Source: Conchocele bisecta (Eukaryota > Mollusca > Bivalvia > Lucinida > Thyasiridae). From it: a stretch of 64,000 nucleotides of DNA. Below are positions 1 through 11,279 of this stretch, one piece after another. The DNA lies in NCBI GenBank assembly GCA_029237695.1, contig CM055269.1, positions 33,155,175-33,219,174 on the forward strand, read 5' to 3'. Numbering within the stretch: position 1 is the first letter of the stretch; the number at the start of each line of letters is the position of its first letter. Under the pieces are notes generated by a model. The model did no database searches and was not told the origin of the DNA. It saw only the letters and a program-made list of their open reading frames with translations. The translations under genes and the position numbers were made by a program.

Positions 1-1194
1 AGATTATTAATGTTGTAGATCAACTACTGTTGCCGATAATGATCTAGTGCCCCGAAATGTTTGAATATTCGGATATATTTCAAAATCGGTACCGTCAATT
101 TTTATTTGAGAAATGTCCGTACAGACGGACGAAAACATATAGTATATTTAGTAAGTATGGACAATAATGTTACATATTTGAGTTGTTTTCAATCCATAGT
201 AAGCGGTTATAATGTTGTTGAATTGCATAATATTACATACCTGTTAAATTGCCATTGTAAAATGAGTGTGTGGGGAATGGTCGAAAATATGTTATTTTTC
301 ACTTTGTATATTTTGTGGTAGACACTAAATAGTCGACGTATATACATTGGATATGTTCAATTGGCCCTACTAGACTACATTGACATTGATAAGATGAAAA
401 AATGCCAACTTTCCATAAAGTTATTAACATGTATATTTTACCATTGCAATTGGGTGGGTGGGGTAATAAAACCTGTAAAATATGACTTCTAGATCGTCAA
501 ATGTATTTCAATTGTATATTATTCTATTCCATGGTGTTCAAAATCTCGGAAAACGTACGAAAATACCATCATATTCGAACAAAAGGATATAAGTTAGGCA
601 ATTTTTATTAAAAAATGCGATTTTTCAAGATACTAAAAATATCGAGGGTGACATACTTGAAAATGGCGCCATATGTTCATCCATCGGGTTACAGAGCGCA
701 GACAACGGATTAACACTCATAATTGAATGTAGTTTCAGGAAATATATGTCTGCAAAAATCCCACAGGTGGGGGGGGGGAGGGTTTCGGTTATTGGCTCAC
801 GGGCTATATTTGTATAGGTTAGACCACACCAAATAGTTTTACTATATAATTTAACCGAATGTCATCCAATAAGGCCAGTCTCTCCTACCTTCACTAATCG
901 TATGGATGCTGTGGGGCCTACTTGTACATGACCTGCAGCCAGTCTGTACTGGTTCTGCATGAATTAAACAATAGGTTTACTTACTCCTAAGAAAGAAGCC
1001 ACGGAAACTCTTTCACCATCACGTGACCAACAGGTTCAGTGTTTTCTTTTAAATGCTACAAATATGCTGAAAACTGGTGTTAAAAGCACCCCAAAATATC
1101 TGTAACCTCAAAACGCCCGCACTATTGTGTTATACCGGACTACTTATGCATACATGTACCCCTGGGCGATTTCGCGCCATTTGGTATAGTCTAA
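1..1194. other. Intergenic, no gene seen
   Basis: AT-rich sequence with only short chance reading frames. A poly-G run lies near 768-780. I see no exon-like segment with flanking splice sites and no recognisable repeat family except the start of the TATACG-word element at the right edge. Confidence 0.6.
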
Positions 1195-1800
1195 CCTATA
1201 TACTATAAATATCGTATACATATCGTAATCGTATAGTATTGGTATATTTAATGAGCATATCGTATGATCATATAATATTGGTATGTTTGTACCGTATCAT
1301 CGTATAGTACAAACGTACTATACGAATATTATACAAACATACGATATCCGTTCGTATATATGATATATCCGTACGGATATGGTAGGAATATACCATACCC
1401 GAAGTGTGGCTTTTCATTCTACTGAAAACACCTCTCATTTTAACGAAATTCTCGACTCCAAAGATGACCAAATATTAGGGGCCAAATATTAGGGCAAATA
1501 GTACACGACAACACCGTTAATATATCGTATACATTTACGGTATTCTGGTACATTTATACCGTACACAAATCTGGTATGTTTGTACGATACAAACGTACCA
1601 GAATTATACACATGTATAAAAATCGTATAAACGTACGATTTGAATAGTATATCTGTACGATATTGGTTGGTATGTACGGTACAAACATACCGTACGTTTA
1701 TATTATATGCATATCGTATAGAAAACATATCGTATTGGTATAGTATACGTATAGTATTGGTATAGTACGTATAGTTGACCTGCAGAAAAGCGCTACTGTA
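1195..1800 (-). mobile_element. TATACG-word element, truncated copy (family P)
   Basis: The interior is an array of ATACGATA/TATACG-like words. The right end reads GCAGAAAAGCGCTACTGTA, the terminal repeat seen at both ends of the second copy (25683-26138), in opposite orientation. The left terminal repeat is missing here, and about 100 bp of unrelated sequence (about 1400-1500) interrupts the array. The frames it opens are products of the repeat, not genes. Confidence 0.65.
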
Positions 1801-2592
1801 GTAGTATATCTTTATTTCCTCCAATAGGAGAGTACAGAAAACATGTGCAAGAAAATATAATTATACAAGTATAGCATCAGTGCATTGCATTATGGAAACA
1901 ATCATATATAAATGGAATGAGTCTATAATACAGTATGTACAATCTAGTTTTATAGGTTATACATTTTGGTATATTTACCAAATATCTTGCACAAATGTCC
2001 CATAAGACACCATCGGACACACGAAACCAAACCCGGGCGCCGAAGACAGAGGGAAGATACGGCAATGATGATCATTAGAATGGAGACAACCCATGACAGC
2101 GGCCATTTGTATTATGGATCAAAACGTGTCTACCTCTGAAAATCATCTTGAAACTTCGACAGATGAGACACCATCGGACACACGAAACCAAACCCGGACT
2201 TCGAAGACAGAGGGAAGATACGGAAACGATGATCATTAGTATGGAGACAACCCATGACAGCGGCCATTTTATTATGGAACAAAAAATGTCTACCTCTGAA
2301 AATCATCTTCAAGTTGAAAATTCGACACAATGACGGATACACAATTGTGAAAATGATTATTTTGCCTAAGTTTGGCTATGTTACTGATAATGGCATAGGA
2401 TGACAAGTGCATATTTATACTTGTCATTAATACTGCATACTCTCTGTTGATCGAAAATTATCGACTTTGTCGAAAAATAAGTTTTTGGTGTACATGAGCG
2501 TGTTTTCACTTATGCCCTGTATTCAAAATGATTAGAATTACATGATTGAAATAGAACGATAATGTCATTCTTATCTACAAATCAGCTGAATA

Positions 2593-2664
2593 GCCGTGAT
2601 CGTATAGTGGTTAGTACTTTGCGTTGTGGCCGCAACAACCCAGGTTCGAATCCTGGTCACGGCA
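2593..2664 (+). tRNA. tRNA-His (GTG), intact
   Basis: A 72-nt cloverleaf. The acceptor arm GCCGTGA pairs with TCACGGC. The D arm region is TCGTATAGTGGTTAGTAC. The anticodon stem TTGCG/CGCAA encloses loop TTGTGGC with anticodon GTG. The T arm CCAGG/CCTGG encloses TTCGAAT, the internal B box. No intron. It closely resembles animal cytosolic tRNA-His. An A discriminator-position base follows the acceptor stem; G-1 is added after transcription in this family. Confidence 0.96.
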
Positions 2665-3108
2665 TGATCTATATTTTTGTTTCATTTATTTAAATTTGCT
2701 TCATCGTCGACTTTTGCGTAACATCCTTGGCATATTCCTTGACTAACGATGTATTAACTTCACGCTTTATACAATTCATAACGGTACTGGATCTCATATA
2801 CGCCCCAAAAGTGACGAAACAGATTAAGACAAACTCGTTTAATTTTAAAGGATAAACATTGTGTGAAAATGACTATTTTCCGTAAGACAATGGCTATATT
2901 ACTGAAAATGGCATAGGCTGACTAGTGTATGTTTATACTTCTCATTTAATGCATACTCTCTGTTAATCGAAAAGTATCGACTTTGTCGAAAAAGAAGATA
3001 TTCGTGTACATGAGCGTATTTTCACTTATGCCCTGTATTCAAAATGATTAGAATTACATAATTGAAATAGAAAGATAATGTCATTCCAATCTAATGATCA
3101 GTCGAATA

Positions 3109-3180
3109 GCCGTGATCGTATAGTGGTTAGTACTTTGCGTTGTGGCTGCAACAACCCAGGTTCGAATCCTGGTCACGGCA
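3109..3180 (+). tRNA. tRNA-His (GTG), second copy
   Basis: The same 72-nt gene inside the second copy of the duplicated block. One base differs in the anticodon stem (TTGCG/TGCAA), leaving a G-U pair; the acceptor, D and T arms are otherwise intact. Likely functional. It is transcribed in the same direction as the first copy, 516 bp downstream. Confidence 0.94.
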
Positions 3181-3828
3181 TGATCTATATTTTTGTGTCA
3201 TTTATTCATTTTTTTTTATCTATGATCTTCAACTTTTGCATAAAATTCTTGCCATATTCATTGAATAACGATGTATTAACATGACACTTGCTATAATGCA
3301 TAACGGTACTGGGTCTCAGATATAGCAAAAAAAATTATGAAACAGTTTAAGAAAAACTCCTTTAATTGTAAATTTGTATCGTATTTTTTTAACGCAAGTG
3401 TCCATATAATTCGCTCGTTATTTCTTTAGAGTTGTAAATGTAGTTTGCAATCGATGGTTACTAATGCAATTAATTTAAATCAGCTACCCTAGCTTCTATA
3501 CTTGAAGCTGCTTTCAAATTGTGGTATATACGGTTTGATCATTTCACAACAAAAATAAAACAATTTGAAAATGGTTCCTTACTGGTACATGGTTAGCGAA
3601 AATGACACAGCTCATGCTGATTATGATCTGCAGTCATTGCTGACACATGTTGCCAAACTACTTGTACGGTACTTTAATGTGGACCATACTAAAATATTAT
3701 GTTTATATCTCCAAAAAGAAAAGAACATAACAGTAGTACAATGTAATAGTATATCTTTATTTCCTCCAATATAATTATACAAGTATAGCATCAGTACATT
3801 ATGGAAACAATCATATATAAATGGAATC

Positions 3829-4252
3829 ATTATAGGAATGAATGGCCTTTTTGTGGAATTTATCGGGGTATAAACTTGGAAAAGTCGCGGGGAATACTGG
3901 ACGAAGCGATAAAAAATTACAATTTTCGAAAAAAAATCTATTTTTTTTTTATTTTTTTTTTCGAAAACTTTAATTTCTTAAGGCCTCGTCCAGTATTCCC
4001 GCGACTTTTCAAGTTTATATCCCCGATAAATTCCACAAAAGGGCCATTAATTCCTTATAATTCCAGCATTTGAAATAAATTCATCAAGAAAATGTGTTTA
4101 TTTTCCGTTTTCTTAAGAATTATTTTAACTGCGCCCGACGGTTACGGAAAGTAGTTCGGCATGGAGTTTACTGGGATATAAATTCTGGACAGAGACTTGC
4201 TACGGAACAATCAAATGTTAGGGAATTGTGTAAATATTTTTGTACTGGAATT
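3829..4252 (+). mobile_element. Foldback MITE, family B
   Basis: Begins TATAGGAATGAATGGCC, runs into a hairpin whose arms contain AAAAGTCGCGGG and CCCGCGACTTTTC separated by an A/T run, then continues to an end near TACTGGAATTATT. Other copies lie at 12119-12525, 33395-33750 and 40757-41115. The duplicated block at 1797-2107 has the corresponding site without the insert (AAATGGAATGAGTCTATAAT), which confirms that this is an insertion. Confidence 0.8.
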
Positions 4253-4741
4253 ATTCTATAATACAGTCTGTACAATCTAGTATTATAGGTTATAAATGTT
4301 TGTATATTTACCAAATATCTTGCACAAATGTCAGATGAGACACCATCGGACACACGAAACCAAACCCGGGCGCCGAAGACAGAGGGAAGATACAGCAACG
4401 ATGATCATTAGAATGGAGACAACCCATGACAGCGGCCATTTTTATTATGGAACAAAAAGTGCCTACCTTCGACACAATAACGGATACACAATGTGTGAAA
4501 ATGATTATTTTGCGTACGTTTGGCTATGTTACTGAAATGTCTTAGGATGACAAGTGCATGTTCATACTTCTCATTAATACTGCATACTCTCTGTTGATCG
4601 AAAATTATCGACATTGTCGAAAAAGACGTTCTTTGTGTACATGAGCGTGTTTTCACTTATGCCCTGTATTCAAAATGATTAGAATTACATGATTTTTAAA
4701 TAGACAGATAATGTCATTCTTATCTACAGATCAGTCGAATA

Positions 4742-4812
4742 GCCGTGATCGTTTAGTGGTTAGTACTTTGCGTTGTGGCCACAACAACCCATGTTCGAAT
4801 CCTGGTCACGCA
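4742..4812 (+). pseudogene. tRNA-His (GTG) pseudogene
   Basis: The third copy is 71 nt. It has lost one G in the 3' acceptor strand (TCACGCA instead of TCACGGCA), has a C-A mismatch in the anticodon stem (TTGCG/CACAA) and a T-C mismatch in the T stem (CCATG/CCTGG). The anticodon GTG and B box TTCGAAT remain. Several independent stem breaks argue for decay, not a functional variant. Confidence 0.85.
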
Positions 4813-5147
4813 TGAACTATAGTTTTGATTCATTTATATCTTCGCCTTTTGCATAAAATCGGCGTATTCGTTGAATAACGATACCTTTACATGACACTTG
4901 ATAGACCTCAAGGTACTTGATCTCAGACATGCGTAAAATGTGATGAAACAAATTAGGAAAAACTTGTTTAATTATAAATTTGTATCATATTTCGAACCCA
5001 ATACCATGTATATAAGTCGCCTGGGAAATAATCTGCGATTGATTAAAACTAGATTTGTCAGTAAGCGAGGCTTACGGAATAACCCCGCGTGGGCACAGGT
5101 ACCGGTGCCCTTAAATAAGTACATTTTTTCCAATATGTAGGGCTCAC

Positions 5148-5625
5148 ATATTATAAGCCATTTACCCGAGCGTTAAGGTTTCGAACGCAACAAGTATGTG
5201 ACCTTGACCCTGCGCTTAGCGGGGGCGGCACGTACTTGGATTGTCACAGGGCGGTAGAGGACCATTGGAGCAATGCGTTTGTGAAATGTGAAGCAGATGT
5301 GAGCAAGAAAACATAACTTATAAGCTATTCACCAGGGTGTTAAGGTTTGGAACACAGCAAATATGTGACATTGACCCTGGGCTTAGCGAAGGCGACACGA
5401 ATGTGGATTTGTCAGAGGGTGGTAGGGGATCATTGGAGCAATGCGTGTATGAAATGTGAAGCAGATCCTAGCAAGGAAACATACATTATAAGGCATTTAC
5501 CCGAGCGTTAAGGTTTCGAATGCACGAAGTATGTGACCTTAACCCTACGCTTAGAATAGGCGGACGATCGTGGAATTGTCGCATGGCGGTAGAGGACCAT
5601 TAGAGCCATGTATCCAATCCAAGCT
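5148..5625. repeat. Three-copy tandem repeat, about 167 bp
   Basis: Three head-to-tail units start near 5150, 5318 and 5490. Each contains GTTAAGGTTT, TATGTGAC(C/A)TT and a GGTAG(A/G)GG(A)-(C/T)CATT segment, with about 80-90 percent similarity by eye. No reading frame spans the array. It sits inside the third tRNA block between pieces of duplicated flank. Confidence 0.75.
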
Positions 5626-5639
5626 TAAGGTTTAGTGAC

Positions 5640-5750
5640 GGATGGAAGGACGGACGCACAGACGGACGGACGCATGCACGGACAACCTTACTCCAGTATT
5701 CCCAGTATTCCAGTACCCCATTGCCGGGGGTGGGGGGGGGGGCGGTATAA
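5640..5750. repeat. GGACGGAC-rich and poly-G low-complexity tract
   Basis: A GACGGACGCA-type simple repeat (5640-5685) is followed by CCAGTATTCCAG repeats and a G-run interrupted by T near 5727-5743. It has no coding features. Confidence 0.6.
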
Positions 5751-6081
5751 TAACTATTGTTTGTAACGCTCTCTTATTGTTCAGTATTATAAATATGTTT
5801 TGCAATCGATGTTTCCTAAATTAAACAAATTACACTAGCGTCTATACTGGCAGCTGATTTCTAAATGTGGTATAGTATCATCATTTCACAACACAAATAA
5901 AAGAAATCACACTTTCTCCTTACTTGTGCATGTGTAGCGAAAATGCCAGAACTCAAGCTCAGCCAATCAAGCTGCTTGATTTCAAGCACAATGTTCAAGT
6001 AATTTGAAATTGACAAATATTGGCAATATTAGCACCGGCTGTAGTGTACATACACGGGTGTTGGTCGTGCGCTTGAAACCT

Positions 6082-6480
6082 AATCAAGGTGCATGATCAC
6101 GTGGTTACAACAACAAGAACAACGTCGCCCACTCCAAAGTAAGTATTATTTGATATTTTCCTTAATATGCAACGGATTTTGATGAAATATGGCGCAGCAA
6201 ACGCGTCTTCATGAGCTGCATTTGGTGGTCTAGGGAGTTTGGCACAGACTTCGTTTTTGTAAAGAATCGATTTCCGTGTCAGAGACACGGAAATCGATTC
6301 TTCGCAACAACGACAGAAGTTTGGGCGAAAATAAAGAGACCACCAAATGCAGCTTAACAAGACGCGTTTGATGCGCCATATTACATCAAAATCCGTTACG
6401 TAATAAGGACACTATACAATAATACGTACTTTGAATCGGTACGTATTGTTGCTGTTAGTACCACGTGATCATACACCTTG
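6082..6480. mobile_element. Foldback MITE, family I
   Basis: The outer ends are AAGGTGCATGATCACGTGG and CACGTGATCATACACCTTG, followed inward by AACAAC/GTTGTT trinucleotides, and the centre is a near-perfect hairpin around GAATCGATTTCCGTGTC. Other copies lie at 17208-17635 and 22815-23210; an isolated core lies at 11395-11470. Coding frames inside it are hairpin artefacts. Confidence 0.85.
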
Positions 6481-6529
6481 CTAATGTAGTAATGTATTGC
6501 ATACGTAATCCGAAAGCACGCTATGTATT

Positions 6530-6757
6530 CACTCAGAGAAGCTTTAACATTCGCTACGCTGGAGACAGAAATTGTCGTCTGCTGTTTTTCATTTTTGACT
6601 TAATTCTAAAAAAAAAGAAGGTTTTGACAGCATATGAGAATCGTTTCCAGTGGTGACGATTCTCATGCGCTGTCAAAACAGGTTTTTGTCTAGTAATATT
6701 GAAAATAAAACATTTCCGACAGATGACAACATTATAATTCAGCGTAGTAAGGGTCAA
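6530..6757. mobile_element. Foldback MITE, family M
   Basis: Ends carry ATTCGCTACGCTGG and CAGCGTAGTAAGG, with subterminal TGTCGTCTGCTG. The central hairpin is GAGAATCGTTTCCAGTGG and its complement. Other copies lie at 28022-28232, 29440-29610, 33103-33160 (partial), 40150-40345 and 46966-47135. Confidence 0.75.
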
Positions 6758-7145
6758 TATATGCTTATTTGGTCACATGCAATACATATAATCTAGCATT
6801 CGTGACCAATTCATATATTTATCGTCGGCCACCGCCATTGCTTTGTCTTAACATTACCACATACATTGTATTCAGCTATTTGCCCATAACCTTCACATAC
6901 CCTGTTCTGGATAGTCACTAATAAAATACAGGCTGATTAGTGTTAATAAAGATAAATTCAATCTCCGGTGACCACCCTGGTGGTCGACCAAAAGATCAGA
7001 GGCTGGAATTGTAACGATATCACGTGACACACATATACAGAATTAAAACATAGACCTCTATGTACATGATGTACATGTATGCTTAACATGATGTAAAAGT
7101 TACATTAACATGCATGTGAAGTAAACTAGTACATCAATTGACCGG

Positions 7146-7250
7146 TACAGTGGGGTCAACGTGTAAGTGCACACACGAACGAACACGACAGGTTGGAACC
7201 AACCTGTCGTGTTCGTTCGTGTGTGCACTTACACGCTGACCCCACTGTAC
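7146..7250. mobile_element. Perfect palindrome, family K
   Basis: TACAGTGGGGTCAACGTG and its complement form a nearly perfect 105-bp inverted repeat. The flanks on both sides carry ATCAATTGA, part of a family F element, so this palindrome appears to be nested inside F. Other copies are at 23888-24155 (split) and 33921-33992. Confidence 0.75.
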
Positions 7251-7254
7251 ATCG

Positions 7255-7368
7255 AGCAAACATAGTATGCATCCAATGCTCAATAAATGTAAATCCATCA
7301 ATTGAATTTTCCAGACGATCCTAAATTTGCAGAACATTTTAGTCGTACGAAGTTTAGTGAAACGGCAC
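7255..7368. mobile_element. Family F, right half
   Basis: Right half of the family F MITE, ending CGTACGAAGTTTAGTGAAAC, with CTCAATAAATGTAAATCCAT internally. Full copies begin GTTTCACTAAACTTCGTACG and lie at about 9560-9763, 29641-29879, 38690-38930, 56728-56953, 57082-57310 and 57324-57545. Confidence 0.8.
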
Positions 7369-7467
7369 CCTGGATTATTTCCTTTATCGTACTACTTTTT
7401 ATTACACCGCGCATGAATATCTGTTGATTAAGTGTGGTTAAACCTCCAATGTGTCTGTGTCTAAAGA

Positions 7468-7676
7468 AATTGTGACCAGTGTAGATCCAGATAATCGTGT
7501 GCATCATCACAGTCTGATCAGCATATACACTGTTCGCCATTCCAGCAATGAAATACCCGTCATTCTTATAACAAGCAATACCGATTGCTATCAGTATACA
7601 AGCGTGTGATATTTGATCAGGAGCTGCAATGGTCACAAATCACACCAGACCCATGTTTCCAGTCACAGCCACATAT
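7468..7676 (+). mobile_element. Foldback MITE, family G
   Basis: Contains GTGACCAGTGTAGATCCAG, a central CACAGTCTGATCAGCAT hairpin and TCCAGTCACAGCCACATATG at the right end. Family G copies lie at 16962-17180, 21063-21260, 21245-21475, 25075-25330, 39832-40060 and 49665-49890. Partial copies lie at 11305-11360 and 26455-26560. Confidence 0.8.
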
Positions 7677-8566
7677 GATCCGTAGTCATTGCTGACGCAC
7701 GTTGCCAAACTACGGTAATTTAATGTGGACCATCAATATTTATTTCCCAGCTTTAATCAAGGAATCCGCGTATAATGTACATATTTAATTAGAAATGTTC
7801 GCAATGTATCACCGTTGGCTACAACGTTCCATAACTTGTGTACTTGCCCTCATAAGTACAATTTGGGTGGAACAAGTCCAATGTTCTTAATTATTTTTCT
7901 GAACCGGCGCTTATGAGTGAACACAGCTAGGACCGCCTATGACCAGCGTTGGACCAAACCGGACAGATCACGTGTGTAGTATGATCAGGGTCGGCACAGT
8001 TTGTCATGTCGCCTGAATGCTATGTTCACATGGCTGACGTGATTGCATGCATATGTATGTTAAGCGTATATACGTATATCGCTAATCTCGGTCTAAGCTG
8101 GTTCGTAATATTTGCGGTTGTATTCATGAAACGTGGAATATGTATCGGGAATATTTTCAAAGACATTAACTACATTATGATACTAACTCATTCAGGAGAT
8201 AATGGTACATATAGTGGATTCGTCGCAGCATATGTTCCTTCTTATAATGGCGTAAATTGCGTCGAAAAGTAACGATGCTTTCAAAGCAAATACGGCATAC
8301 AATTATGCATTTACACGGAAGCTATCATCAGCTCTCGACCTCATTTATGAAAAATAACAACCCAAATCCCGACGTCTTGGCAATACAATAAGGTATATTC
8401 TGTCATACGTATTACCGAACTGATCGACTGATAGACCTACTTCTAATACCATATGTATATGCGCCAATGGGTGTGTCGACTCTCAGATAGTCAGCATGTG
8501 ACGAGAGAAAGTTAGATATTTCCCGGATTGATATTGACACTTTAGTTGTTGCACACCTCCAGTAAC
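7677..8566 (+). promoter_or_regulatory. Upstream region of the M12B-like gene
   Basis: Mostly single-copy sequence between the last upstream repeat and the first coding exon. The transcription start is not identifiable. A CCAAT motif lies near 8464 and no convincing TATA box sits at a fixed distance from a start. This is placed here only because it precedes the first coding exon; promoter function is inference. Confidence 0.25.
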
Positions 8567-8672
8567 ATGATGCACCCAGTGAGATGTGCGTTAGTAGTAT
8601 TGCTGTTGATGATGGTCAATACGGCGACTCGGTCTGCACTGCTGGGAGACAGGGATCTAACAGAATTAGAAG
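8567..8672 (+). CDS. Exon 1: start codon and signal peptide
   Basis: Starts ATG ATG; the first Met is taken as the start, and the second, one codon later, is equally possible. It encodes a basic n-region (HPVRC), a hydrophobic core LVVLLLMMV and a likely cleavage area near NTATRSA. It ends in phase 1 at GAAG|gtaata. No upstream in-frame coding was seen. The secretory signal fits a secreted ADAM-like protein. Confidence 0.8.
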
Positions 8673-8881
8673 GTAATAACACGTGCAAAATAACATAGGA
8701 CCTGTCAAAATACGGTAGTTACGGTCTGGGGCATTTTATTTTCAAATGATAAAGAGGATCCTATGTGTATTTATTTAACGAGTTTACTGATTTCATAAGA
8801 AACGAGGCTATGCCGAGTTTCTGGGGGTCGTTTCACTAAACTTTGTACGACTAAAATGTTCGTAAGTTCAGAATTATGATA

Positions 8882-9085
8882 TGATATTTTTTCCCATTCA
8901 CTGCACTAACCTACTATTCTATCTATCCCGTCAACACCTACACATGGCTGTAAAATGCAAACATATAACTCCAGCCACCGCACATATTCATACGCAGTGA
9001 TTAGGTCGTATTGACAGGATATCAAAAATGTTATACGGCACCGTGTTTCACGGCACATACGCACTGTGTTGACGGGATAATGTTA
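8882..9085. mobile_element. Composite hairpin element, modules hp2 arm + hp1 (family A)
   Basis: The hp2 right arm CCCATTCACTGCACTAACC...ACTATTCTAT is followed by hp1, bounded by ATCCCGTCAACACC and TGTTGACGGGATAA. These are the same modules as at 12652-12895, 15290-15850, 18285-18690, 32500-32906, 37104-37757 and 53277-53573, here with the left arm of hp2 missing. Confidence 0.75.
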
Positions 9086-9559
9086 TTTAATGTATTTGAA
9101 ATATAGTGCACCAAATTGTATTTATGTGTATGTCATAGTATTCGTGGTATGTGCCAATTTTCATTTCGTTAGTGGTAGTTGTTTATTTTCCCACGTGTTA
9201 TGTTGTTTTCTTTGTGCATGCTGGCATGTCCAGCGCGAGGGAAGCTTGCAGCGTCTCGCTACCCAAACATTACCGCTCTTTGGAGCCATTTTGTTCAATG
9301 AATCTTTCACGGCGACACATTTGCTTTGTGTGTCCTGGTATTCTACTTGAGTGTGTGTTTTTATGTTAACACGGTTATGGTGGTACATCGTTGCATTTAT
9401 TGGCAATTAGACAACGATGGTCGGGAATTTGACATTCAGCTTAAGAACATTTCAAGGTGCGTTTGCCATCCGTCCCCGCGGACGGGGAATGGAAAATATG
9501 TGCATTTATCTCAACATTGGAAGATCTCTACACCGGACACCATGGGAGAACCTCATGGG

Positions 9560-9763
9560 ACTGTTTCACTAAACTTCGTACGACTAAAATGTTCGTAAGT
9601 GCAACATTATGATAATCTGGATTGGATTGGATTTGATATTGGATTTACATTTATTGAGCATAGGCTGCATATGCAATAAATGTAAATCCATCAATTGAAA
9701 TTCCCAGACGATCCTAATTTTGCACTTGCGAACATCTTAGTCGTACGAAGTTTAGTGAAACGG
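9560..9763. mobile_element. MITE, family F
   Basis: Terminal inverted repeats GTTTCACTAAACTTCGTACG and CGTACGAAGTTTAGTGAAAC, subterminal TTCGTAAGTGCA, and a central hairpin of TTTACATTTATTGAGCATAG and its complement. Confidence 0.85.
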
Positions 9764-9857
9764 GTTCTAGGTTTTGAGACGTACCACTGTATCGGCATAA
9801 TACATGTAGTAACCTAAGACATGTTTACGTTCTTTATAACTGGAGACATCTTTAAGC

Positions 9858-10622
9858 TAGTATCTCACTGGGCTGCGACTGTTGGCGACAAATTGCGAAC
9901 GGCATTCGCGAGGGAGTTTCCAAAATGTCTCGAAACGTTCGCAGGGTTCTCAATTTCCTCGCGTGAGTTGTAGGGCCTGGCTCTCGTGTCGCTGGAATTT
10001 TGTACATGTTCAAAAAATTCATCGCGGGTGTCTCGAACCCGTCTCGAACCCTTCTCAATTTAGTTTCCGTGAGTCAGGAAGTGCGAGAAATGTGAGACAA
10101 CTTTGTGAGGGGTTTGCGACCTATGAAACTAAATTGTGATTGATTGGAGATAAAAATGAGAATCTGACATTCCGGGCACGAGACAGGCGCGAACTGCCCT
10201 GGGACCCCTGGGACCCCTGGGAGCGCGACAAAATGGCGAATAAATGGAGAATATATTGATAACAAATTGCTACATAAGATTTCTCAATTGTCACGCATAA
10301 CTGTCGCGCTACTGTCGCGCGACATACGCGCGAATGTCATGCGACACTCGCGCGACAGTCGCAAGTTAAAAAAAATCGCAATTCTGTTACGCGAATGTCG
10401 CGCGATATTTGCGCGACATGTATGCGAACTCCCGGCGAATTTTGGCCCAAATTTCGCCTGGAGCTCGTGTGACATTCGTGCAACATTCGTGCGACATACG
10501 CGAACGTGTCGTAAGTACCAATTCAGTGTGATTCCAAGTGAAAATTATCGCTAATTCGAGTATTTTCTCGCAATTTTGTGTCTCCAACTAGTCGCGAGCT
10601 GTCGCAGCTCAGTGAGAGACTA
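9858..10622. mobile_element. GTCGCG-word TIR element
   Basis: The left end TAGTATCTCACTGGGCTGCG and right end CGCAGCTCAGTGAGAGACTA are inverted repeats. The roughly 720-bp interior is a dense array of GCGCGACA/TGTCGCGC/TTCGCG words on both strands, strikingly CpG-rich in an AT-rich setting. No open frame spans it and no transposase is visible, so it is non-autonomous. The flanks TTCTTTATAACTGGAGACAT and TTCATTATAACCGGATACAT resemble each other, which may be a pre-existing tandem. Confidence 0.75.
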
Positions 10623-11088
10623 CCTTTAGGTTCATTATAACCGGATACATGCTCTTTGAAATCATGTACATGTATTGTCATCTAAGCTTGGTAAGATATA
10701 CATGTACATGTAAGAGGGGATGGAGTAGTGGATGTAAGAGGGGGTGGGGGAGTGGGCTCATGGTGTATCAGGATAACAGAAAATAAATTATTGGTAAATA
10801 ACAGTTAACAAATTCTAATAACAGCAAATGCTTTGTCAATACCATATTTATCAAAAGTAAACGATAAAAGGTTAACGGTTACAACCCCATCTCATGAAAA
10901 TGGATCGCAAACGAGTTTCCATTTGATATGAGATGTATGAAACTCGTCAGTTTTGTATGCACCTCGTAGAAATCTCATATGGAAGGGAAAATAATAAGGG
11001 AAATATATTGACTAAATCTAAATTTCATATCAAATGGAAACGAGTAGGATGTACAGGATTAAACGTCAGTTGTCAATTGCCCCCACAG

Positions 11089-11279
11089 ATGTCGTGTCGG
11101 TTGACCAATCGGTGACGAAGGAGCGTTTCCCGGACACCGTGTCCATCTGGTACTACCACGACAAGCCCGTACTGCATCACCTGTACAAGGATGATGACAT
11201 CACGATGGCGCTCAGCCCCAGCCTGTTCAGGCTCTCAGACTATCTACCAGATGACATCATAACTGACGACAATATGCAG
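11089..11279 (+). CDS. Exon 2: propeptide
   Basis: The acceptor ttgcccccacag joins phase 1 to exon 1. It encodes DVVSVDQSVTKERFPDTVSI then WYYHDKPVLHHLYKDDDI and onward to DDNMQ, ending at phase 0 with CAG|gtacgt. There are no cysteines. It is consistent with an M12B propeptide by position and composition, although this region is poorly conserved in the family. Confidence 0.85.

Larger units (their letters stand above)
1797..5950. repeat. Local segmental duplication carrying tRNA-His
   Basis: A block is present two to three times. Flank S (AAACAATCATATATAAATGG and the sequence up to the GCACAAATG segment) lies at about 1797-1997 and, split by an inserted element, at 3733-3828 plus 4253-4328. 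The ACCATCGGACACACGAAACC segment lies at about 2170, 2010 and 4341. The segment leading into the tRNA (with GTACATGAGCGTGTTTTCAC or a close variant) lies at about 2347-2590, 2862-3105 and 4492-4740. A downstream piece with GCAATCGATG lies at about 3412-3610 and 5765-5950. The copies differ by scattered substitutions, so the duplication is not very recent. The stretch 3345-3730 holds only duplicated flank. Confidence 0.75.
8673..11088. other. Intron 1 and its contents
   Basis: Holds a half family R hairpin (8748-8830), a half family F (8824-8878), hairpin modules (8882-9085), a full family F (about 9560-9763), the GTCGCG-word element (9858-10622) and a foldback (10908-11047) ending 41 bp before exon 2. 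Between 9086 and 9555, and between 10630 and 10905, I see no gene or repeat family. Confidence 0.7.

Noticed and set aside
8460..8566. Core promoter for the M12B-like gene
   Set aside because: A CCAAT motif alone is not enough; there is no positioned TATA or initiator evidence, so only the general upstream region is listed.
9558..9598. Repeated peptide VSLNFVRLKCS ending several frames (9326-9598, 29838-30116, 38542-38727)
   Set aside because: It is the translation of the family F terminal inverted repeat, not a protein motif.
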